Counted from the stretch's first letter, positions 1 to 8,937 are shown. The stretch is DNA of 64,000 nucleotides from Desulfovibrio cuneatus DSM 11391 (GCF_000430005.1 NZ_AUCY01000011.1:62001-126000); one strand, 5' to 3'. Numbers and translations: made by a program. Notes: a model not told the origin generated them from the letters alone.

Positions 1-740
1 TGGGCCACCATGCCATCCATAAGTTGTGCATAATGGGCAGCAGGCCAGCGCCGCGTTTCCCTGCGGTGGGTGGCATCTATCGTAATGAAAAAGGGCTGGT
101 TCGGGGCTATGCGCGCGGGAAGGGGGCCAGTGGCTTGTTCCCGCCCTGGAAAAGGGGTGCAGGGCAGGCCGTATTCTGCAAGCATGGCCGCAGCAGTGTG
201 GCGTTCATCCTCTGTAAGAAACAGGCGGGGGCGTTCCCCTTGCCATTCCAGGCCAAGACCACGCAAAATACCTGCTTTTTGCCCGGCGCTGTAGCCTTCT
301 CCTTCCTCATACCAGTGGGTATACAGCGGGCGGGTGTACCATGGGGGCGGAAAGCTTAGGCGGATGGCAGCGCGGGAAAAGCCCACTACCCAACGGCAGC
401 GGGGAAGCTGCTGAAAGTCGATAACCATATCAAACCCGCTGGCTGCCACACTGCGGTAAAATGCTATTTCATGCCACAAGGTGGTGAGCTTTTTTTTGTC
501 TACCCCCCACAACGTGTGCAGGTATGGGTTGCCTTGCAGTACGGGCAGGCACTTTTTTTCTGTAAAATAATGCAGTTCCGCTTCAGGAAAACGGCGGTGC
601 AGCATTTCCACCGCAGGGGTGGAAAGCAATACGTCGCCAATTTGGCGCAACTGGCATAGCAAAATTCGCCGGGGTGGGTGCTGGAGCAAGGCAGGGGGCA
701 CGGGGCGTGCAGCAATATGGGCAGGAGCAGAATGGTTCAT
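1..740 (-). CDS. Glycosyltransferase family 9 (heptosyltransferase-like), partial
   Basis: Adds a heptose (or related sugar) to the LPS core from a nucleotide-activated donor on the cytoplasmic side; the role is known for the family and the exact acceptor is not. The reading frame is open from an ATG at 740 to the window edge, giving about 246 N-terminal residues; the C-terminus lies outside. Visible family signatures are RQIGDVLLSTPAVEML near residue 38, an alternating Rossmann-like N-domain, and the start of the donor-binding half (ITIDATHRRETRRWPAAHY, near residue 225), which corresponds to the usual HPGASWPTKRWP block. The start follows an in-frame upstream region with no strong Shine-Dalgarno. 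The neighbouring gmhB and a second GT9 at 4267-5346 support a heptose/LPS role. The HPG residues are replaced by IDATH, so donor specificity may differ. Confidence 0.85.
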   Translation of the reverse strand, partial: MNHSAPAHIAARPVPPALLQHPPRRILLCQLRQIGDVLLSTPAVEMLHRRFPEAELHYFTEKKCLPVLQGNPYLHTLWGVDKKKLTTLWHEIAFYRSVAASGFDMVIDFQQLPRCRWVVGFSRAAIRLSFPPPWYTRPLYTHWYEEGEGYSAGQKAGILRGLGLEWQGERPRLFLTEDERHTAAAMLAEYGLPCTPFPGREQATGPLPARIAPNQPFFITIDATHRRETRRWPAAHYAQLMDGMVA

Positions 741-865
741 GATGGCAGGCAGGGTTAAGGGGCGGTACGTTTGAATAGGATAGTACTGGAACCGGAACGA
801 TGCGTAAGCGCAAACAGTACCGGGGGTTGTACCGTGAAGCCCGGGGAAAGGCAATGAACTTCCGC

Positions 866-1034
866 TCCTGCGGCGGGAAAGATGCTCCGGCGGCATAGCC
901 GCCTACGCCCCGCCTTGTTGCTCGACTTGCTCCGCTTGGGCTTCGTTAAGATGAACAGTCAGCAAAGCTGTCTGTTCCCTCCGCCCTCGCTCCACGGCTC
1001 GCTACGCTCGCGACTGCCGTCGGCTTTAGGGAAG
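866..1034 (+). repeat. Interspersed repeat, family A copy
   Basis: The segment carries the module that reads GGCTTCGTTAAGATGAACAG, then CAGCAAAGCTGTCTGTTCCC, CTCGCTCCACGGCTCGCTAC and CGACTGCCGTCGGCTTTAGG. The same module recurs at 7827-7925 and 10930-11035 (reverse), 22926-23010, 23026-23118 and, in part, twice at 48977-49180. No protein family is recognisable in any frame. The left part, with the GGCGGCATAGCCGCC hairpin, matches the 49-kb copies better. Confidence 0.8.
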
Positions 1035-1131
1035 GCTCATAGGTTCACAGAAAAACAGAGAAACAAACCATGGAATGGGAGGAAGTGCTGGATTTTTTCG
1101 TTTGGCAAGGCGCAAGCTTTTTGAGAAGGTA

Positions 1132-1257
1132 GGAAACGCTCAGTTTTTTCGTTTGGCAAGGCGCAAGTTTTTTTCAAGAGGGGGGTGGGCTCTTTGGCCC
1201 TGCCCCCTCTTGAAAAAAACGTAGCAACGCCGCCAAAAGAAAAAAATGAGTGTTTCC
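1132..1257. repeat. 126-bp terminal-inverted-repeat element, copy 1
   Basis: The element begins GGAAACGCTCAGTTTTTTCG and ends with an imperfect inverse copy (GCCAAAAGAAAAAAATGAG then TGTTTCC). Inside is a long hairpin (TTTTTTCAAGAGGGGG pairing with CCCCCTCTTGAAAAAA) that could terminate transcription. It abuts the stop codon of the gene ending at 1258. Another element at 11687-11812 has exactly the same length. No ORF inside is credible. Confidence 0.8.
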
Positions 1258-2343
1258 TCAGGCGGAGCGCCAAATAGAGGCCGTATACCGCGCCACATCT
1301 ACAACGTCGCGTAGCCGTGGGTAATTATCCAGCCAGCGCGCGGGCGGGGCATATTCCACCGTGGGCACACCGTGCAACAACCGGGAACGCACAGCTTGTG
1401 CCATGTTAGTACGCCCAAGGCGTTCCAGCCCTGTGCAAAGCATTTCCAAACTTTCCTGGGGTTTTGGGGTAAACTGGCAGGCCCGTGCCACAAGCCTGTT
1501 GAACAGTTGGGGGCCTCCATGGCCTTCCACCTGTTGCTGGTGGCGGGCGGCTTCCAAAAAGCTGCGGGCCGCTTCCGTTGGGTTGCCTTCTTCCAGGTAG
1601 CTCACAGCTTCATGGGAAAATACGTTGCCTTGCAATAGCCGCTGGGGCAAGTTGGCGGCCACGTTTTCTGCCATGGCGGTGTCCCCTGCCCGCAGGGCAG
1701 AAGTGTAGGCCCGCAGCAGGGCGCGTTCCATACCCTTGGGGTCGTTGTGCATGCGGCATGTTTTTGCAAGGCCAAGCAGGGCAGGCACGTAGCCGGGGGT
1801 GCGGGCCAGGGCAAGTTCAAATTTATGGGCGGCTGCATCCACTTCGCCGCGTTGCAGCAGCTTCATGGCTTCCACATGCATGTCGGCTACGGTCATGGGC
1901 TTGCGTAGGGAACGCACGGCAGGCTTTGGCTGGGGCAGCAATGCCGGGCAGGAAGAACCTTTGCTTTGGCTTGCTGCCAGCAGGGCATCGCAGAGCGCTT
2001 CAAGGGTATAGGGGCGCTCCAGCATGGGAATGCCCGCGGCCTGCAAATGAGCCACAGTTTTGGGGCGGGAAGGAAAAACAAGTACCGGGGGGCGTGTACC
2101 CCTTTCCAGGTACAGGGCAGCCAGGGCATACCCAAGGGAGGTGTCGCCTGCATGCTCGTCGCACAAAATCAGGTCTGGCTGCGGCTTACTTGAGTCAGCC
2201 AAATGGGCCAGCAGCAAGTGCAATGTGCCCAGCACGGCAATGGGTGCCGTGCTAAGGCGGCGCAGGGCGGTAAGTTCTGTGCGTACAGCCCCTTCACCCC
2301 TGGCAAGAAACAACAGGCTGGGTAAACGCGGTATGGGGGGCAT
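1258..2343 (-). CDS. Receiver-like/TPR protein of unknown function
   Basis: A 361-residue protein in two parts. Residues 1-125 look like a degenerate response-regulator receiver: DLILCD fits the phospho-acceptor strand and MLERPYTLEALCDALL fits the C-terminal loop/helix. However, the N-terminal acidic pair is absent and the conserved lysine of the KP motif is arginine, so normal phosphorylation is doubtful. Residues 155-300 contain TPR-like helices (EAMKLLQRGEVDAAAHKFEL, ALLGLAKTCRMHNDPKGMERALL). Such proteins usually mediate protein contacts. No neighbouring histidine kinase is present. The ATG at 2343 follows a GGAGG-like sequence. The function is unknown; adapter or regulatory protein is an inference. 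Confidence 0.7.
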   Translation of the reverse strand: MPPIPRLPSLLFLARGEGAVRTELTALRRLSTAPIAVLGTLHLLLAHLADSSKPQPDLILCDEHAGDTSLGYALAALYLERGTRPPVLVFPSRPKTVAHLQAAGIPMLERPYTLEALCDALLAASQSKGSSCPALLPQPKPAVRSLRKPMTVADMHVEAMKLLQRGEVDAAAHKFELALARTPGYVPALLGLAKTCRMHNDPKGMERALLRAYTSALRAGDTAMAENVAANLPQRLLQGNVFSHEAVSYLEEGNPTEAARSFLEAARHQQQVEGHGGPQLFNRLVARACQFTPKPQESLEMLCTGLERLGRTNMAQAVRSRLLHGVPTVEYAPPARWLDNYPRLRDVVDVARYTASIWRSA

Positions 2344-2450
2344 AATTCCTCCGTAAAATATAGGCGCACAGAGAAAAGGTGCGCAACAACTTTCAGTGCA
2401 GAATCAAAGAAGATGCTTACTGAAAGGGAGATTCTTTGGGTAGGGCAGAG

Positions 2451-2489
2451 ACCCCCAATACTGCCATAGAGTCTGGCAGTATTGGGGGT
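2451..2489. terminator. Perfect 16-bp hairpin downstream of 2496-2942
   Basis: ACCCCCAATACTGCCA at 2451-2466 is followed by a 7-nt loop and its exact reverse complement at 2474-2489. It sits 7 bases beyond the stop of the minus-strand gene at 2496. There is no long T run on either side, so it could equally be a processing signal or mRNA-stabilising stem. Confidence 0.6.
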
Positions 2490-2495
2490 GCCCCC

Positions 2496-2942
2496 TTACC
2501 CTTTGGCAAAAGGAATTACTTTAGCCCGGTCTCGGTGTGGGCTAGGCATGCCAGCAACTTCCTGCATGGCGCCGTGGGTAAAGCCAGCTTCCACCGCTGT
2601 GGCGGTTTGTGTGGCAAAGCTTGTGCGGCAACTTGGGCAATAGCGTTCATGCCATTCACCGGAAAGCCGCATAAGGGAACCTTCCGTGTTATAGCAATGC
2701 GCGCAGAATGGCCCTTGCTTGATGCTGCCAGTGACAAGCCAGTAAAAAGTGCCATCAAAAAACAGGTTGCGCTCCAGGTACAGAATGTCTTCATATTCCT
2801 GAAGTTGCATTTTAAGGGTTGTGTTTTCATCGCAAATTGCCACATAGCGCCGTTGCAGCTCCATGAGCTGAGCCCGCGCCTCCTGTTCAAGGCCCTTCAT
2901 GAACAAGTCAAAAACGGTCTTGAATTTGTAATATTCAAGCAT
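2496..2942 (-). CDS. Coiled-coil protein with a zinc-ribbon-like CxxC pair
   Basis: A 148-residue protein, probably cytoplasmic, with no signal peptide or membrane segment. Residues 1-60 are helical and coiled-coil-like (ARAQLMELQRRYVAICDENT). Two cysteine pairs, CAHCYN (about residue 79) and YCPSC (about 100), are spaced like a zinc ribbon; a tRNA or nucleic-acid role is possible but not shown. The start is preceded by GGAGAGAGAG, a good ribosome-binding site. I do not recognise the family. A perfect hairpin follows the gene. Confidence 0.65.
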   Translation of the reverse strand: MLEYYKFKTVFDLFMKGLEQEARAQLMELQRRYVAICDENTTLKMQLQEYEDILYLERNLFFDGTFYWLVTGSIKQGPFCAHCYNTEGSLMRLSGEWHERYCPSCRTSFATQTATAVEAGFTHGAMQEVAGMPSPHRDRAKVIPFAKG

Positions 2943-3208
2943 AGCTCTCTCTCCATGAGTGCATCATAGCCGCCTTCCTTGGCGGCCTTACTAGTGTATT
3001 TCGGCATAAATACAGGAATCTTTAGCGTTAGTGTTGCATTCATGAAATACTCAGGGGAAAAGAAGGCACCATTGGCCCGGAGCCTGATTGTATAATGCTT
3101 TGCGCTTTCTCCGTTTTCAGGGTAAGCCCCTAGTACAGCCATGCTGTACCACGCTATGCGCCTGTATTTTGGGAGCAAAGGCGTTTACTTTATTTAAGGG
3201 GGTGTGCC

Positions 3209-3493
3209 ATGAGCGCCACAATTGAAGAACTTACCGTGAATTATGAAGAAGATGGCATTGAAGTAGTGAAAGAACTGGATAAGGCCGTGCTTAGCAAAGG
3301 GGCCTGGGCAACAGTTGTGTACCGCTACCAGCAGTGGGAAAAAGCAAAAGAAGCCTACAGCGAAGACAAATACGTTATTCGCCGTTACCAAAAGGTGGAT
3401 GGCATGTACCGGGTAAAGTCCAAGTTCAATATTTCCAGCAAAGATCAGGCCACCAAGCTGGTGGAAATTCTTTCTGGCTGGCTGCAAGGTTAG
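3209..3493 (+). CDS. Small conserved-type protein of unknown function
   Basis: A 94-residue acidic soluble protein with mixed alpha/beta character (MSATIEELTVNYEEDG at the start, SKDQATKLVEILSGWL at the end). It has no cysteine motif, signal sequence or membrane segment. The ATG follows AAGGGGGTG, a strong ribosome-binding site, and the codon use resembles its neighbours, so it is probably expressed. A short inverted repeat (GAGCAATT/AATTGCTC, 3493-3517) overlaps its stop and may act as a weak terminator. I do not recognise the function. Confidence 0.7.
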   Translation: MSATIEELTVNYEEDGIEVVKELDKAVLSKGAWATVVYRYQQWEKAKEAYSEDKYVIRRYQKVDGMYRVKSKFNISSKDQATKLVEILSGWLQG

Positions 3494-3661
3494 AGCAATT
3501 CCACGTTGCAATTGCTCGGTGGACGCAACGCATACACCCGCTGAGCGTTTCATTTTGTTATGTTATAACAGGTTATTACATTGGAATGCCAATGTGCTGC
3601 ATGGTCATTTGATGTATATTTTCAAAGTTAAACTGCTCTAAGGGAACGACAGGAAGGCCGC

Positions 3662-4270
3662 ATGCCGCGTATTGTTTCGTTGCTTTTAGACCGTGACGGC
3701 ACGGTGATTGAAGACAGGCACTACCTGAAAGACCCGCAAGGCGTTGCCGTGCTGCCCCATGTGGCACAGGCGCTTGCCGCCCTGCAAGCCACAGGGGTGC
3801 GGCTTTTTTTGGTGAGCAACCAGTCTGGCGTGGGCCGTGGGTATTTTACTGCGGCAGACGTGCTGGCCTGCAACCAGGCCCTGGCGGCGCAACTTGACCC
3901 CAGCGGGGTGCAGTTTGCTGATTCCGTGTTCTGCCCCCATGCGCCGGAACAGGACTGCACCTGCCGTAAGCCTAGTTCTGGCATGTGGGAAACCCTGCAA
4001 GCCCGCCATGGCCTTACCCCTGCCACCACTGTAATGGTGGGCGACAAGCCCGAAGACATGGCCTTTGCTGCCAATGCAGGCCTTGCCGGGCGTTTTTTGG
4101 TGGCAACGGGCAAAGGCCAAGCCACCATTGAGCGGTTTGGCCTGCAAGAGCAGTTGCAGCAGCACTCCTTTATTGCCCAGCCTGCCGCGCCAGAGTTGCC
4201 CCAGTATATTCTGGAAGACTTTTCCGCGCTGCCCCAAGCCATTGCCCTGCTGGAGGCCTTGCCTGCATGA
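3662..4270 (+). CDS. gmhB: D-glycero-D-manno-heptose-1,7-bisphosphate 7-phosphatase
   Basis: Removes the 7-phosphate from heptose bisphosphate during synthesis of ADP- or GDP-heptose for LPS in the cytoplasm. The 202-residue HAD protein has motif I LLLDRDGTVIED (residues 7-18), motif II LVSNQSGVGRGYF, the zinc loop CPHAPEQDCTCRKP (about residue 92) typical of GmhB, and motif IV VMVGDKPEDM. The length matches the family. The ATG has weak upstream spacing to AGGAAGG. The stop overlaps the ATG of the downstream heptosyltransferase (ATGA), so the two are translationally coupled. The anomer specificity (alpha or beta) cannot be read with certainty. Confidence 0.9.
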   Translation: MPRIVSLLLDRDGTVIEDRHYLKDPQGVAVLPHVAQALAALQATGVRLFLVSNQSGVGRGYFTAADVLACNQALAAQLDPSGVQFADSVFCPHAPEQDCTCRKPSSGMWETLQARHGLTPATTVMVGDKPEDMAFAANAGLAGRFLVATGKGQATIERFGLQEQLQQHSFIAQPAAPELPQYILEDFSALPQAIALLEALPA

Positions 4271-5346
4271 GTTCTTGCTCCGTAGCCTCTTTTGCAACGC
4301 CCCCGGCCCGTATTGGGGTGTGGAACACCGCCTTTCTGGGGGATGCCGTTCTTACCCTGCCCCTTATTCAAAGCCTTGCTCTTGCCTTTCCCCAGGCCAG
4401 CATTGATTTTTACGTGCGCGGCGGGCTGGCTTCCCTGTTTACAGGGCACCCGGCCTTGCGCCACGTTATTGCCTACGACAAACGCGGTTCTGCACGGGGT
4501 GGGGCAGGGGTTGTTGCCATGTGCCAGCAGGTGGCTGCACAGCACTACGATTTGTGGATAAGCCCGCACACCAGCCTGCGCAGCAGTGCCGTGGCCCTTG
4601 CCAGCCGCGCCCCTGTGCGGGTGGGCTATGCGGAAGCCACGCTTTCCCGCCTGTGCTACACCCACAGGGTAGGGCGCGGGTTTGGGCAGAAGCATGAAGT
4701 GGAGCGATTGCTGGCGCTTTTAGAGCCGCTGGGTGTGCCCCCTGCTTCTGTCTGGCCGGAGTTGCCCATTTCCCCTGCTGCCAGGGCAGAAGCTGAAGCA
4801 TGGTTTGCCGCTGTGCCGGGGCCGATTTTGGGCATGCACCCCGGCTCCACTTGGCCCACCAAGTGCTGGCCTGTGGAGTATTTTGCAGAGCTTGCCTGCA
4901 CGGCCTTGGAGGCGGGAGCTTCTGTGGTGCTGTTTGCCGGGAATGATGAAACGGATAAGACTAATGCCATTGAAGCGGCTGTGCGCCAGCGCATGGCGGA
5001 AGCCGCAGGACGGTGCTTTAACCTTGGGGGCAAGCTTGGCCTTGGGGTTTTGGGGGCGTATATTGGGCAGGTTTCGGCCTATGTGACCAATGATTCCGGC
5101 CCCATGCACCTGGCGTGGCCCCAGCGGGTGCCGGTGGTGGCGCTGTTTGGGCCTACGGATGCCAGCTTGGGGTTTGCCCCCAAGGGGGAGAGTGCGGTGG
5201 TTATGGGTGTGGAACTGCCGTGCAGGCCGTGTGGGCTGCATGGGGCAAAGGTGTGCCCGCAGGGGCACCATGGCTGCATGCGGCAGTTGTCCCCAGGGCT
5301 TGTGTGGGAGAGTGTGCAGGCGGCGCTGCTTGCTGGAGTGAAGTAG
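4267..5346 (+). CDS. LPS heptosyltransferase, GT9 family (WaaF-like)
   Basis: Transfers heptose to the inner core of LPS. This 359-residue protein has the GT9 N-domain (VWNTAFLGDAVLTLPLIQSL, near residue 18), the donor-binding block GMHPGSTWPTKCWPVEYF (about residue 196), TNDSGPMHLAW with the invariant DSGP (about 280) and ALFGPT. The cysteine-containing tail PCRPCGLHGAKVCPQGHHGC is common in heptosyltransferase II-type proteins. It overlaps gmhB by 4 bases, which supports a joint heptose assembly role. It is a different GT9 from the partial gene at the left edge. WaaF is the closest name, but WaaC/WaaQ types cannot be excluded. Confidence 0.88.
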   Translation: MSSCSVASFATPPARIGVWNTAFLGDAVLTLPLIQSLALAFPQASIDFYVRGGLASLFTGHPALRHVIAYDKRGSARGGAGVVAMCQQVAAQHYDLWISPHTSLRSSAVALASRAPVRVGYAEATLSRLCYTHRVGRGFGQKHEVERLLALLEPLGVPPASVWPELPISPAARAEAEAWFAAVPGPILGMHPGSTWPTKCWPVEYFAELACTALEAGASVVLFAGNDETDKTNAIEAAVRQRMAEAAGRCFNLGGKLGLGVLGAYIGQVSAYVTNDSGPMHLAWPQRVPVVALFGPTDASLGFAPKGESAVVMGVELPCRPCGLHGAKVCPQGHHGCMRQLSPGLVWESVQAALLAGVK

Positions 5347-5578
5347 GTTTTTTTCTACCCCCATTGCCACCGTCCTGACCTTCAGGTATCATCATATATA
5401 CGTTAATTTACTGCCCTGCATCGCTTACACACCGGGAGCCGTATGCGCCGCGAAGCATTCTCTTACAGCGTTTCCATTACTCCACTTGTTTTTTTGCTCT
5501 TCTTGTGTGCTGCATGCCGTTCGCCATTTTAGTCTAACATAACAAGCTCGTTATGAATAAATAAATGCAGGCAAAAAC

Positions 5579-6031
5579 ATGAGAAAATATATTCGCATAA
5601 CATTGTCACTTTTATGGGGAATACCCACCCCCTTCATACTAACCCGTAAAGAGTTCATTAGAAGAGCGCTGTATCTTTTTTTACTCCGCCTGCCTATAAG
5701 CAATGGCCTGGCAGATTTATATGCCTTACTTGCCAATGTAGACATTGAGGCGGATTTTCATAGCAATACATTATTAGTTGTCATCATGAGCTTACTGTCT
5801 TTTTTTCTTATACCTTACTTCACAATATTCAACTGCCGGGTGCGAGGTGCAGGTTTTCGCTTGTGCTACACCATTACTTTTTGTATGGGGTGTACCCTTT
5901 TATTTATTACGTATCATCTCCCATCTCAGTCAGGATTTTTGGGACACCTTTCTCAATTTATACTCCTCTTTATTCCCTATGCGATTTTGGCCCTGTTCAA
6001 AGATAAAGAACTTGCCCCTCTTAAAGAATAG
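5579..6031 (+). CDS. Small integral membrane protein, unknown
   Basis: A 150-residue hydrophobic protein with about four membrane segments (roughly residues 4-20, 63-80, 90-107 and 120-137) and a charged C-terminus. It is more AT-rich than the flanking LPS genes. It lies convergent to the first Rhs gene, with 77 bases between their ends. I do not recognise a family; the hydrophobic pattern is loosely DUF805-like. Because the Rhs tip next to it has no same-strand immunity gene, this protein could be its immunity factor, but the opposite orientation makes that speculative. Confidence 0.6.
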   Translation: MRKYIRITLSLLWGIPTPFILTRKEFIRRALYLFLLRLPISNGLADLYALLANVDIEADFHSNTLLVVIMSLLSFFLIPYFTIFNCRVRGAGFRLCYTITFCMGCTLLFITYHLPSQSGFLGHLSQFILLFIPYAILALFKDKELAPLKE

Positions 6032-6108
6032 AGTTGCACGGTAGCAACCATGCCGTTGCTGCTGTGCAACCCTTTTATCTTAATTTTACTTTAGGACGCA
6101 ACACGCGG

Positions 6109-7596
6109 TCATTTCTTATTTCTTTTATTCATTCGTTCTGGATACCCTTCATCAGGAAAATATCGTTTCCACATGCCGTTGGGATCTTGGTATCTATCCC
6201 CGTATTTTTTCCATAACTCATCTGCTTGTTCATTGTAGTCTTCAAGTTGTTGTCTGTCTTTTTTGGTTGCATTCCCTGCTTTGATTTTTTCTTCAAGAAT
6301 ACGAGAATTTTCTAAAACATGCGTAATGGCATGGTCTTCAGAGACTGAATCCGGGAAAAAAGGATCAGCTAGTGCGCCTCCTATCCGCTTTCCAATAAAC
6401 TTTTCAATCCAAGGTAAGGTTGCCAACCCCTGCGGGTCAACACAACTCACGGGGTCATCCACACAGTAGTCGTACAAATCAGCATCGCCGCGCAGGTCGC
6501 GGGCAGGGTCTTGGGCGGTGAAGCGTCCGGTTTGCGGGTCATAGTCGCGGTAGCCGAAGCGCACGAAGCCCGTGTGTTCATCCACCAGCCCGCCTGCAAA
6601 GCCGAGGGGAAAGGACAATTCCGGGAAGGAGTCACGCAGGACGTTGCCAAAGCTGTCGTAGGTGATTTCCTTCACCATGCGTCCGTCTTCCGTGCTTAAG
6701 GTGCGGATGCTGCCCACCTGGTCGGCCCCGATGTGCAGAAAAAGGCTGTCCGTAGCCTCTTGTGCTTGGAACATTGGTGAATAATAATCCAGATTACCGC
6801 GTTGAAAACGCTCCTTAATGAAGGCCGCCCCGGTGCCGCTGATGTATACTCCCGTGGGGACACGTTGCCCCTTGTACTGGAATGTGTAGCGGGTGTCCTG
6901 CATTACGTCGTAATATTCGTGCAATTGCAGTTGTTCGTGCCAGCGGTATTCCCCTACCAGCTGCCCTGACACGTGAATGCGCTCCGGCAGCTGGTTTTGC
7001 CCATATTCGTAGCGAACCTCAAACCCGGAAGGCAGGGTGACGTTATCCAGCCGGGTGTCGTCACCATAGCTGAAATAGGTGTTTTTGCCGTTTTCCTGCT
7101 TGCCGCGCAGAGTGCCAGAGGCGGTGTAGTAAAAGCGGGTGGCGTTTACTTCCACCAGTTGCCCCTCGTCATTGTAGGTGAATCTGCGCTGCCCGCCCCG
7201 GTGGCGCAAGGCCTCGGGCACGCGGTCGACAATGCGCTGGCCTTGGGCGTTGTAGGTATATTCCTCCGTTACCGCGCCGTTGCAACGCACCGTGGCAAGG
7301 TGCCCTATCGTATCATAAGTATACTCCCATCGGGTGCTTTCGTTAGGGGTATGTTCTTCCTTGTCCTCTATCTTGCCAAGGTGGTTTGTAGTGCAACGCA
7401 TGCGGAAAACGCTGGCACCATATCCTGCCTGCGGTGAACCAAACAACGACTGGCGCGGGGTAGTGCCTTGCCAACCTGCCGCTTGGGGGGGCATGAGGCC
7501 GGATGCCCCGGAAAGAAAGGTGCCGGAACTGCTGGCATTACCGTTGTTGCCAAACACAATTTCACGTAAAAATTCTTCGGTACCCATGGGGTGCAT
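6109..7596 (-). CDS. Short Rhs protein 1 with variable C-terminal tip
   Basis: A 495-residue YD-repeat protein. Residues 85-300 contain YD repeats (WEYTYDTIGHLATVRCNG, EEYTYNAQGQRIVDRVP). Residues 330-392 hold the conserved Rhs core end (FGYRDYDPQTGRFTAQDPAR, then DPVSCVDPQGL), after which the sequence diverges from the second copy. The approximately 105-residue tip (from ATLPWIEKFIGKRI) is charged and helical and resembles no toxin I know. Known Rhs tips are toxins encapsulated by the YD shell. This protein lacks an N-terminal PAAR or delivery domain. The ATG has a strong AGGAGG site. No immunity gene follows on the same strand. Confidence 0.85.
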   Translation of the reverse strand: MHPMGTEEFLREIVFGNNGNASSSGTFLSGASGLMPPQAAGWQGTTPRQSLFGSPQAGYGASVFRMRCTTNHLGKIEDKEEHTPNESTRWEYTYDTIGHLATVRCNGAVTEEYTYNAQGQRIVDRVPEALRHRGGQRRFTYNDEGQLVEVNATRFYYTASGTLRGKQENGKNTYFSYGDDTRLDNVTLPSGFEVRYEYGQNQLPERIHVSGQLVGEYRWHEQLQLHEYYDVMQDTRYTFQYKGQRVPTGVYISGTGAAFIKERFQRGNLDYYSPMFQAQEATDSLFLHIGADQVGSIRTLSTEDGRMVKEITYDSFGNVLRDSFPELSFPLGFAGGLVDEHTGFVRFGYRDYDPQTGRFTAQDPARDLRGDADLYDYCVDDPVSCVDPQGLATLPWIEKFIGKRIGGALADPFFPDSVSEDHAITHVLENSRILEEKIKAGNATKKDRQQLEDYNEQADELWKKYGDRYQDPNGMWKRYFPDEGYPERMNKRNKK

Positions 7597-8330
7597 ATTC
7601 TGCCTCCTGCCATAAATGGAAAACGATTACGCCGCAGTATTCACAACGAATACGCGGCAGTTGGTTTCCCCATAGCAGAAGGAAAAAAGTGTAGTAAGGC
7701 TTGGTTGTACGCTTATGACATACGGGAGAAGGGCGGGTGGAATAGCTGAGAGAGGGTGCGTGGAATAGCTGAGAGGAGGCGTGTACCGTACAAAACTACT
7801 CGCTATCTTTCCTAATGATGGTGGCGTGAATCTTCACTAAAGCCGACGGCAGTCGCGAGCGTAGCGAGCCGTGGAGCGAGGGCAGAGGGCGCGGGCAGCT
7901 TTGCTGCCTGTGCATCTCCACGAAGCCCGAGAGGAGAAGGTCGCGTCTTCGCCGCACCTTACAGGTAATTCTCCGCGTCACCCCCCACCCTACGTGCGCT
8001 TTGCTGCGCCCGACCACTCATGCGGAGTGCGGAACATTTTTGGGCCGCTTTCCGTTGCCGAGGCAATTACCTTGTGTGGCAAGGCTGTTGAGCCTCGCCT
8101 ATCCACTCTCTCCACCTCACCCATGCCCAGCACGGTGCCCTCCCGCGCGAATATATTTGTGCAGCGCCACGAGCGCAGCGAGTTAGCGGAACAAATCTAC
8201 CTGAGCGCGGACAGCGAGCCTAAACGGGGTCTTGGGGCAGAGCCCCAAGTGTGTGGGGGTGTCGGGGGGCCGCACAAGGGCCCCTCCGACCCAAGCGGAG
8301 CGGCAAACAAAACAAAAAACCACAAGCGGT
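7597..8330. repeat. Non-coding upstream copy shared by both Rhs genes
   Basis: About 730 bases upstream of rhs copy 1 are nearly identical to 10700-11430 upstream of copy 2. The segment includes the ribosome-binding site, a GGTGGAATAGCTGAGAG doublet, a reverse family A repeat (7827-7925) and a family B repeat (8142-8320). No protein is credible here. Together with the rhs core it forms a duplicated unit of about 1.9 kb. Confidence 0.8.
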
Positions 8331-8406
8331 TGCGGCGTCACGCCGCACAATCGATACGACTGCTGGCAGGAATTGTTATTTTCCCTTTACCACGATTTCT
8401 CCTCTA

Positions 8407-8937
8407 TTATTCCTCAGGGGGAGGAACATACAATTCTGGCTCTGTTTCCGGGATAATCTTGAACGTTTTAAGAATTTGCTCGTAGAGCTTTATATGTTTT
8501 GGTTGGCCCGTGTAAGAATAGTGCGCGTAATATATCATACTCATGATCTCTTCAGGATGTCGTGCCATTGCCCGAAGGGCATCAGGGCACACGTAGTAAA
8601 ACGAGAACATGCCCGCAACAGGGACTTTCTGGCAAGGTGCCACTTCTTGCAAAAAAACCACATCATCGGCAAAATCGTTGGGGACGCTGTCATCAAGCAT
8701 AGAGCGCCCTTCACCAATAACATTAATTTGTTCTTTTTTTAGGAATAAAACTATGCCGTGGTTGGGCCCGGCTGAATCCCGATCTCCACGGATAACACGT
8801 TTAATATTAATTGTATCATACTCAAACGAGTAGCAAAATGGAAAATTTTCATATACCTCCGTCTTCTTTTTTGCTTGGGCTGTATTTACCATTCCCAAGA
8901 GGCACACTATGGAAAGCACAACAGAAAATATTTTCAT
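8407..8937 (-). CDS. Exported candidate immunity protein for the Rhs tip
   Basis: A 176-residue protein with a clear Sec signal peptide (MKIFSVVLSIVCLLGMVNTA, cleavage after AQA near residue 22), so it acts in the periplasm. It has a cysteine pair and a proline/glutamate-rich end. Its ATG overlaps the stop of the muramidase-like tip (ATGA), and its AAAGGA ribosome-binding site lies inside that gene, so the two are translationally coupled. A periplasmic partner directly downstream of a peptidoglycan-hydrolase-like toxin is what an immunity protein would look like. No family is recognised, and the role is inferred from position and export. Confidence 0.7.
   Translation of the reverse strand: MKIFSVVLSIVCLLGMVNTAQAKKKTEVYENFPFCYSFEYDTINIKRVIRGDRDSAGPNHGIVLFLKKEQINVIGEGRSMLDDSVPNDFADDVVFLQEVAPCQKVPVAGMFSFYYVCPDALRAMARHPEEIMSMIYYAHYSYTGQPKHIKLYEQILKTFKIIPETEPELYVPPPEE

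Noticed and set aside
2897-3178. 93-codon minus-strand ORF between the coiled-coil gene and the small gene at 3209
   Set aside because: It overlaps the coiled-coil gene by 46 bases and occupies the promoter space of a divergent pair. Its composition is not protein-like and there is no good RBS.
7871-8485. 204-codon plus-strand ORF upstream of Rhs 1
   Set aside because: It runs through shared family A and B repeats and into the immunity gene on the other strand. No protein features.
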